NCBI GenBank assembly: GCA_016709875.1
Contig: JADJLZ010000002.1
Coordinates: 750,669-814,668, forward strand
Source of the DNA: Planctomycetota bacterium
GTDB lineage: Bacteria > Planctomycetota > UBA1135 > GCA-002686595
Length of the DNA: 64,000 nucleotides
Direction of reading: 5' to 3'
The translations under genes were made by a program, and so were the position numbers. The notes under the pieces are model-generated. The model made no database searches, had not been told where the DNA came from, and saw nothing but the letters and a program-made list of their open reading frames with translations. This document shows, one piece after another, positions 60,087 through 64,000 of the stretch (position 1 is its first letter; each line of letters begins with the position of its first letter).

Positions 60087-60725
60087 ATGCGACCGCGCGG
60101 CGTCAACAAGGAGAACAACCGGCTCTACAAGATCTGGTTCTCGATCCATGCTCGCTGCGAGAAACCGAACGATCGTGGGTACCCGTACAACGGCGCGCTC
60201 GGCATCAAGGTGGCCGCAAAGTGGTCGAACTTCGAGCCCTTCCGGACCTGGGTGATCGCCGCTGGCTCAAAGCCAGGGCTCTGGCTTACGCGCATCGATC
60301 ACACCAAGGACTACTCCCCCAAGAACTGCATCTGGTCGAGCAGCCACGACGTACTGCGCAAGCGGAAGCCTGCCAGTCACGCGCCAGTCGCAAGGAGACC
60401 GCTCAGGGCGCTAGGTGAGACCAAGGCGCTGCTTGCGTGGGCGCGGGATCCGCGCTGCTCCGTGACGGCTTCCACGATCGCGAAGCGTCTCGACCGAGGT
60501 TGGGACGCGAAGTCGGCGATCACGGCTCCGCCCCAGACACCCGGATGCCGAGGAACCGTCTTCACCAAGGTAAGGGCCTTCGGTCAGGTCAAGGGGCCTG
60601 CGGCCTGGTCGCGAGACAAGCGGTGCCGCGTGACGAAGGCAGGCTTGTCGCGACGGCTCCGCCGAGGCTGGGATCCGGAGAGGGCCATCACCACGCCAGC
60701 GTACGGGCTGCGTGGCCGGCCCTGA
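60087..60725 (+). CDS. Phage-type AP2/HNH-like DNA-binding protein with two C-terminal repeats
   Basis: A 212-residue protein. The N-terminal half (LYKIWFSIHARCEKPNDRGY, LGIKVAAKWSNFEPFRTWV, LTRIDHTKDYSPKNCIWSS) follows the pattern of phage homing-type HNH/AP2-associated proteins (I.RID..G.Y.P.NCRW). The C-terminal half holds two copies of a ~45-residue module: ALGETKALLAWARDPRCSVT and AFGQVKGPAAWSRDKRCRVT, each ending RGWD...AIT.P. Intact frame, unlike most island genes. It probably binds DNA; cleavage cannot be shown. Confidence 0.75.
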   Translation: MRPRGVNKENNRLYKIWFSIHARCEKPNDRGYPYNGALGIKVAAKWSNFEPFRTWVIAAGSKPGLWLTRIDHTKDYSPKNCIWSSSHDVLRKRKPASHAPVARRPLRALGETKALLAWARDPRCSVTASTIAKRLDRGWDAKSAITAPPQTPGCRGTVFTKVRAFGQVKGPAAWSRDKRCRVTKAGLSRRLRRGWDPERAITTPAYGLRGRP

Positions 60726-60843
60726 GCGGCAGATCCACCCAGAGAAGTGGGGAAAAGCCAGTCTCCTATGGCCCCTGGCGTCGATTCTGAGCCTGGGATG
60801 CGGCCCGGCTTGCGCTCCACCACCCGGGAGCTACCGTCGGGCC

Positions 60844-60963
60844 ATGGTCGCGATCAGCGAGTGGTACGAGCGCGAGCGCGCGAGACAGGAGATCTTCGAG
60901 CTGGAGGAGTTGGCGAGGCAGCTGTTGGCGCGTGAAGCTCCAAAGGAGCAGCGGTCAGCGTGA
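60844..60963 (+). CDS. Possible small acidic helical protein
   Basis: A 39-codon frame from ATG 60844: MVAISEWYERERARQEIFEL, then EELARQLLAREAPK. It is an amphipathic, charged helix with plausible codon use, ending at 60963. Nothing else supports it. It could equally be chance sequence. Confidence 0.25.
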   Translation: MVAISEWYERERARQEIFELEELARQLLAREAPKEQRSA

Positions 60964-61558
60964 GGCTCGTCGTCGGAATCGTCGCGTTCCGCGCGCTACT
61001 GGCGCTCTGGTCCGAGGCTGGCGCCCTTGTGCTCCAGCATGAGTGTTCTCGGCGCAGCGCATGCGCTGGTGGGCTTTCGCTGCTGGCGAAGCGGGAGTTC
61101 GCGGGTCGAGCTCCGGCGATGCCATGCCTCGCCCGGGATCGTTGAGATCGATCGGATTGCGACAGGATGGCGCGCTTGGCAGGAGGGACGGCCGAGAGAT
61201 TGAACGGCAGCCGTCGAACCGATGCAGCGCCGGAATTCCCTCGATTGAAACTTGAAGAGGGGGGATTCCGAGAATCTTGGCGGACACTCGCAGCTCAGTT
61301 CGCTGAACGCTGCGCGAATTGGCAGCGGAGGGCTGCGGTTTTTTCGAAGACAGGGGGGTTGACAGCCAAGCGGAGCACGAAGAGGATCTGAGAGCCGTGA
61401 GACTTCCACTCACAATCGCGCCTCGACTCGCACGCCAGATCCGCATCAAGAGGCACGCGGATGTCTGCTTCAGGCAGGCATGTGCGACAAAGGCGCAGGC
61501 GCGGCGCTGAAGCGCAAAGGAAGCGGTCCTCCCTCTCCATCGAAGCGAAAGGACACTC
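60964..61558. other. 595-base stretch without a supportable gene
   Basis: Frames are short on both strands and show no family motif. TTGACA at 61360-61365 is a perfect -35 hexamer, with GAGGAT 17 bases on as a poor -10. The long minus-strand frame across this stretch and the next gene has Ser/Arg-rich composition and looks like an antisense shadow. Confidence 0.4.
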
Positions 61559-62652
61559 GTGAAAGCCGCATACAGGTACTCCACAGAACCGAGCAGACAA
61601 GCACACCACAGGTCTGCCGACCTGCCGGAGACGGGCGTCCCATCGAGGCGGGGCGCACGCAGGGTGTGTTTGCCTGTTATCGGACTGGGTGCCTTGGCGA
61701 TCACAGCGCTGTTCGCTTCGTGCACAGCGACCCTTCCCAAGCATGCTCGTTCGCTTGATGTTGATGGCGAAGTGGTGTCCGCGGAACTGCTTTCCAAGAC
61801 CGACGCCGACAAGCGACTCGTAGAGCTCAAGTGGACAGAAACACAATATGGGCTCCAGAACGTAACGAACGGCCCGATCTCACTGCGCTTGCTGGCCCCT
61901 CTCGCGACCCTGGCGGCGAGCCTGGTGTCATACGGAGTAGACGCAGTCGCGGGGCGTTAGAGAACGAGGCTGACCTGTTCAGGGGCAACTACGAAACAAG
62001 TGCATCTGGCTCCTTCTGGGGCCGAAACCAGGAGGCACAGTACAGCGCAGTGAGAATTGTGCGACTACTAAGGCCCACACGGACCCGCCGGCGATGGAGG
62101 TCATTCTTGGTTCGTCCTTATCGAAGACTCGCGTACTTTCTACATCCAGCCGCTCTACGCCAGATGCGAGAGCAGCAGGGCAAAGTCCTGGGCTTCTCTT
62201 GGCTGCCGTGGAATGCGGCGAGCTGGTTCTTGGATAGCTCAGGGTGCGTCGATCTTGAGATCACTGTTGAGCTGGATGACCCCGCGGCAAGGAGGGAAGG
62301 GGAGGCCAAGAAGCGTAGCAGCAATACGCTTCGGTGGACGACGAGCCTCGACGACCCGCAGGCGCTTCAGGCTCAGAGCTTCAAGGGGCAACGCTGCGGC
62401 CCATACCCATTCCCCGACTCGTCTCGGGCCGACCACGGTGCCTGCAAGCTGGCGATTGCGATTAGGGAGTCTGACAGCTTGCGCGCAGGCGTCTATGTGC
62501 GGCAAGCTGCCACCGCCCTCAGAGATGACAAGGAGAAGATCATCAACATCATTCTCCCCAACCAAGGAGCCGGAGCCCACACCATCACGGAGGGTGCTCG
62601 GCGCCGTCCCAAGCAGCCTTGCCAAGACCTGTGGAAAAACCTGCCCGACTAG
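61559..62652 (+). pseudogene. Unknown lipoprotein, frameshifted
   Basis: The first frame gives a signal RRVCLPVIGLGALAITALFA ending SC (lipobox FASC), then VDGEVVSAELLSKTDADKRL and LAASLVSYGVDAVAG. Near 61953 the reading moves one frame to ALENEADLFRGNYETSASGS. A further shift (about 62085-62165) would give SWFVLIEDSRTFYIQPLYAR before returning to CVDLEITVELDDPAARREGE and LRAGVYVRQAATALRDDKEK, ending at 62652. Start uncertain: GTG 61559 or GTG 61664. No family recognised. It precedes the matrixin gene by 26 bases. Confidence 0.5.
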
Positions 62653-62678
62653 CCCCCTGCGCAAAGAGGACTTCTGCG

Positions 62679-63729
62679 ATGCCCATACTTCAGGCACAAC
62701 TGCTCGCGCTCGTACTACTCGCCATCACCACGCAGAATCCGGCCCCCCAGCCGGGCACCACACCCTCCGCAGGGAGCACCGAGCCGGAGTTTCTCGAGTT
62801 CCCGCTCTCCACTAACCACTTCCCGGAGTTCCTGGCAAGCTCCACGGAGCTCACAAGAGAATTTGATGTACGCGCACTGCGACTTGTGTATACGGGAATA
62901 CGGCTCTATGGAACCCGATGCAACAATCGCAATCGCATTCAATCGGGACGAAGTCAACGGCAAGACGCAGACGCCGTCAATGACGCAGGTCCGCGCTGTG
63001 TTCCAGACGGCGTGCGAAGAGTGGATGAAGTACGCAGGCGTCACGTTTAAGATCATCGTGCCTACCGAGGATCCCGAGACGACCTGGAGTACAGTCGACA
63101 CGGTCTACAAGGCAAATGTAAGAGTGACATTTCAAGGGGCGCCGAATACCTACACAAGTGCCCTGGGCACACAGAGCATCGATCCTGCTGTGTTTGCTCC
63201 CGGCCGCCCAAGCATGGTACTGGCCGGAGTAGGCGACAATCCGCCGAGGGACCTCCTTCGAATTGTTGTCCACGAGCTCGGGCATGTACTCGGATTCGAG
63301 CACGAACATCAGCACCCGTTCTACTTGTGCTCCGCTGAGATTGATGCAGACATGATTTGCAGGACGTGGGGCCTCTCCCCTAGGGAGTTCAATGCAAACT
63401 TCAAGGCTCTGGATCCCAGCTATTCCTTCAGCTGCGACGCCGCCATCGACGCACAGTCTGTGATGGGGTACAGCCTCGACCAGCGGTTCTTTAGGAGCGG
63501 TGCACAGAGCCCTTGCTTCGCAACGCCGGGGGATCGTCTATCGGAACGCGATCAGCGGTGCGTGGGCAAGGTATATCCGAAGGACAAGGAGGGTAGGGCA
63601 GCGCGCTACGCGGAACGGCTTGTGGCACTGGAATCTAGGCAGGGAAGTGCAATGGAGGCCGCGCACTTCGCGTGGACTCGGATGAGCGCAAGGAAGGGAA
63701 AGGAGCGGCTGCCGGAGTCAGTCAAGTGA
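62679..63729 (+). pseudogene. Exported matrixin-like metalloprotease, one frameshift
   Basis: ATG 62679, with AAGAGGA 10 bases upstream, opens a signal peptide (MPILQAQLLALVLLAITTQN) and a Pro/Ser-rich region. Near 62885 the frame changes (one extra base or two missing) and continues GSMEPDATIAIAFNRDE, VRAVFQTACEEWMKYAGVTF, and the zinc motif VVHELGHVLGFEHEHQHP (HExxHxxGxxH, metzincin type), with a Met-turn candidate SVMGYSLDQ. Matrixins cleave proteins outside the cell. About 350 residues when joined; the active site is intact. Confidence 0.7.
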
Positions 63730-63809
63730 GCTCCGGCGATGCCGAAGACAGTTGTCGTCACTCGCATCATTGAGTCCAGGAATACCTCAGCGTCCCGAAA
63801 GGTTCGTGC

Positions 63810-64000
63810 ATGCGTTCACGCTGCTGTAAAGAGCTTCTCCTCGAACTGGCATCCGTATACCGGATGGGCGAGGACAAGGGATCCGAGACACTCGACGATC
63901 TAGTCGATCGCGCTGGGCGGCTTACGTCAGCTTGGCCCCCCAATCTGTTCGCGTTCACCAGCAGGCTTCTCCTTACCAGCGAGTCATACAAGAAGGTTGT
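63810..64000 (+). CDS. Possible protein start, cut by right window edge
   Basis: ATG 63810 opens a frame with no stop to the window end: MRSRCCKELLLELASVYRMG, then ETLDDLVDRAGRLTSAWPPN and FAFTSRLLLTSESYKKV. Helical, with plausible composition, but too short to name. It lies 80 bases after the matrixin gene. Confidence 0.35.
   Translation, partial: MRSRCCKELLLELASVYRMGEDKGSETLDDLVDRAGRLTSAWPPNLFAFTSRLLLTSESYKKV

Noticed and set aside
60955..61830. 291-codon open frame on the minus strand
   Set aside because: Ser/Arg/Pro-rich without motif, and it runs antisense to the lipoprotein signal peptide at ~61664.
1..64000. CRISPR array
   Set aside because: No set of regularly spaced identical repeats with unique spacers was seen; the only tandem arrays are the 23-bp and 15-bp repeats, which have no spacers.

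Overview
The window looks like a piece of a high-GC Planctomycetota chromosome, perhaps from a metagenome. Pointers are exported carboxypeptidase-regulatory-like beta-sandwich proteins beside ECF sigma factors, many exported amidohydrolase-like proteins, an ABC permease fused to an M1 peptidase, and an archaeal-type ProS. This is inference from gene content; no rRNA is present to test it. By eye the first ~50.9 kb is uniformly GC-rich with dense codon-biased genes. The part right of a tRNA-Arg is less GC-rich and full of broken genes.

Layout. 1-8 kb: an exported protein cut by the window edge, a transketolase-family enzyme, an exported beta-sandwich protein, and an ECF sigma factor fused to a membrane segment and periplasmic domain but split by a frameshift. 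7.7-13.2 kb: an ABC ATPase and a permease/M1-peptidase fusion, bracketed by two paralogous coiled-coil lipoproteins. 13.2-15.6 kb: a geranylgeranyl-reductase-type flavoprotein and a frameshifted gluzincin lipoprotein. 15.7-21.2 kb: a nucleoside salvage operon (deoB, pyrimidine phosphorylase, CNT transporter, purine phosphorylase, deoC) that takes nucleosides to bases and central carbon. 22.1-35.8 kb: nine consecutive exported amidohydrolase-like genes, only two of which keep the HxH metal motif; many are joined by 4-base start/stop overlaps. 35.8-41.6 kb: a TrpD-like protein, a MOSC protein, a cardiolipin-synthase-type PLD protein, an esterase and ProS. 41.7-42.2 kb: a DUF1858-rhodanese protein, followed by a strong candidate structured RNA ending in a perfect intrinsic terminator. 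42.6-46.5 kb: a pilin-like GspH protein and pstS-pstC-pstA without pstB. 46.5-48.8 kb: a polar amino acid ABC system with a fused binding protein and permease. 49-50.4 kb: a DUF4143 AAA ATPase preceded by three 23-bp tandem repeats and flanked by a 147-bp direct repeat of the ABC ATPase gene end.

Right of tRNA-Arg(CCT) at 50880-50956 lies an apparent genomic island. It holds a tRNA 3'-like fragment, a small Gly-rich/poly-Asp protein divergent from an unknown HTH/TPR-like protein, and a type II restriction-modification locus (Vsr, cytosine methyltransferase, endonuclease, XRE controller). It also holds a tyrosine integrase, a phage-type AP2/HNH-like protein, an unknown lipoprotein and a matrixin-like metalloprotease. 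Nearly all island genes carry single-base frameshifts, so the island is either decaying or the assembly has indel errors there.

The best candidates for something undescribed are the multi-subunit exported amidohydrolase cluster, the structured RNA at 42.3-42.5 kb with a repeated CTGCC loop motif, the sigma-factor/membrane/beta-sandwich fusion, and the repeat-flanked AAA ATPase.
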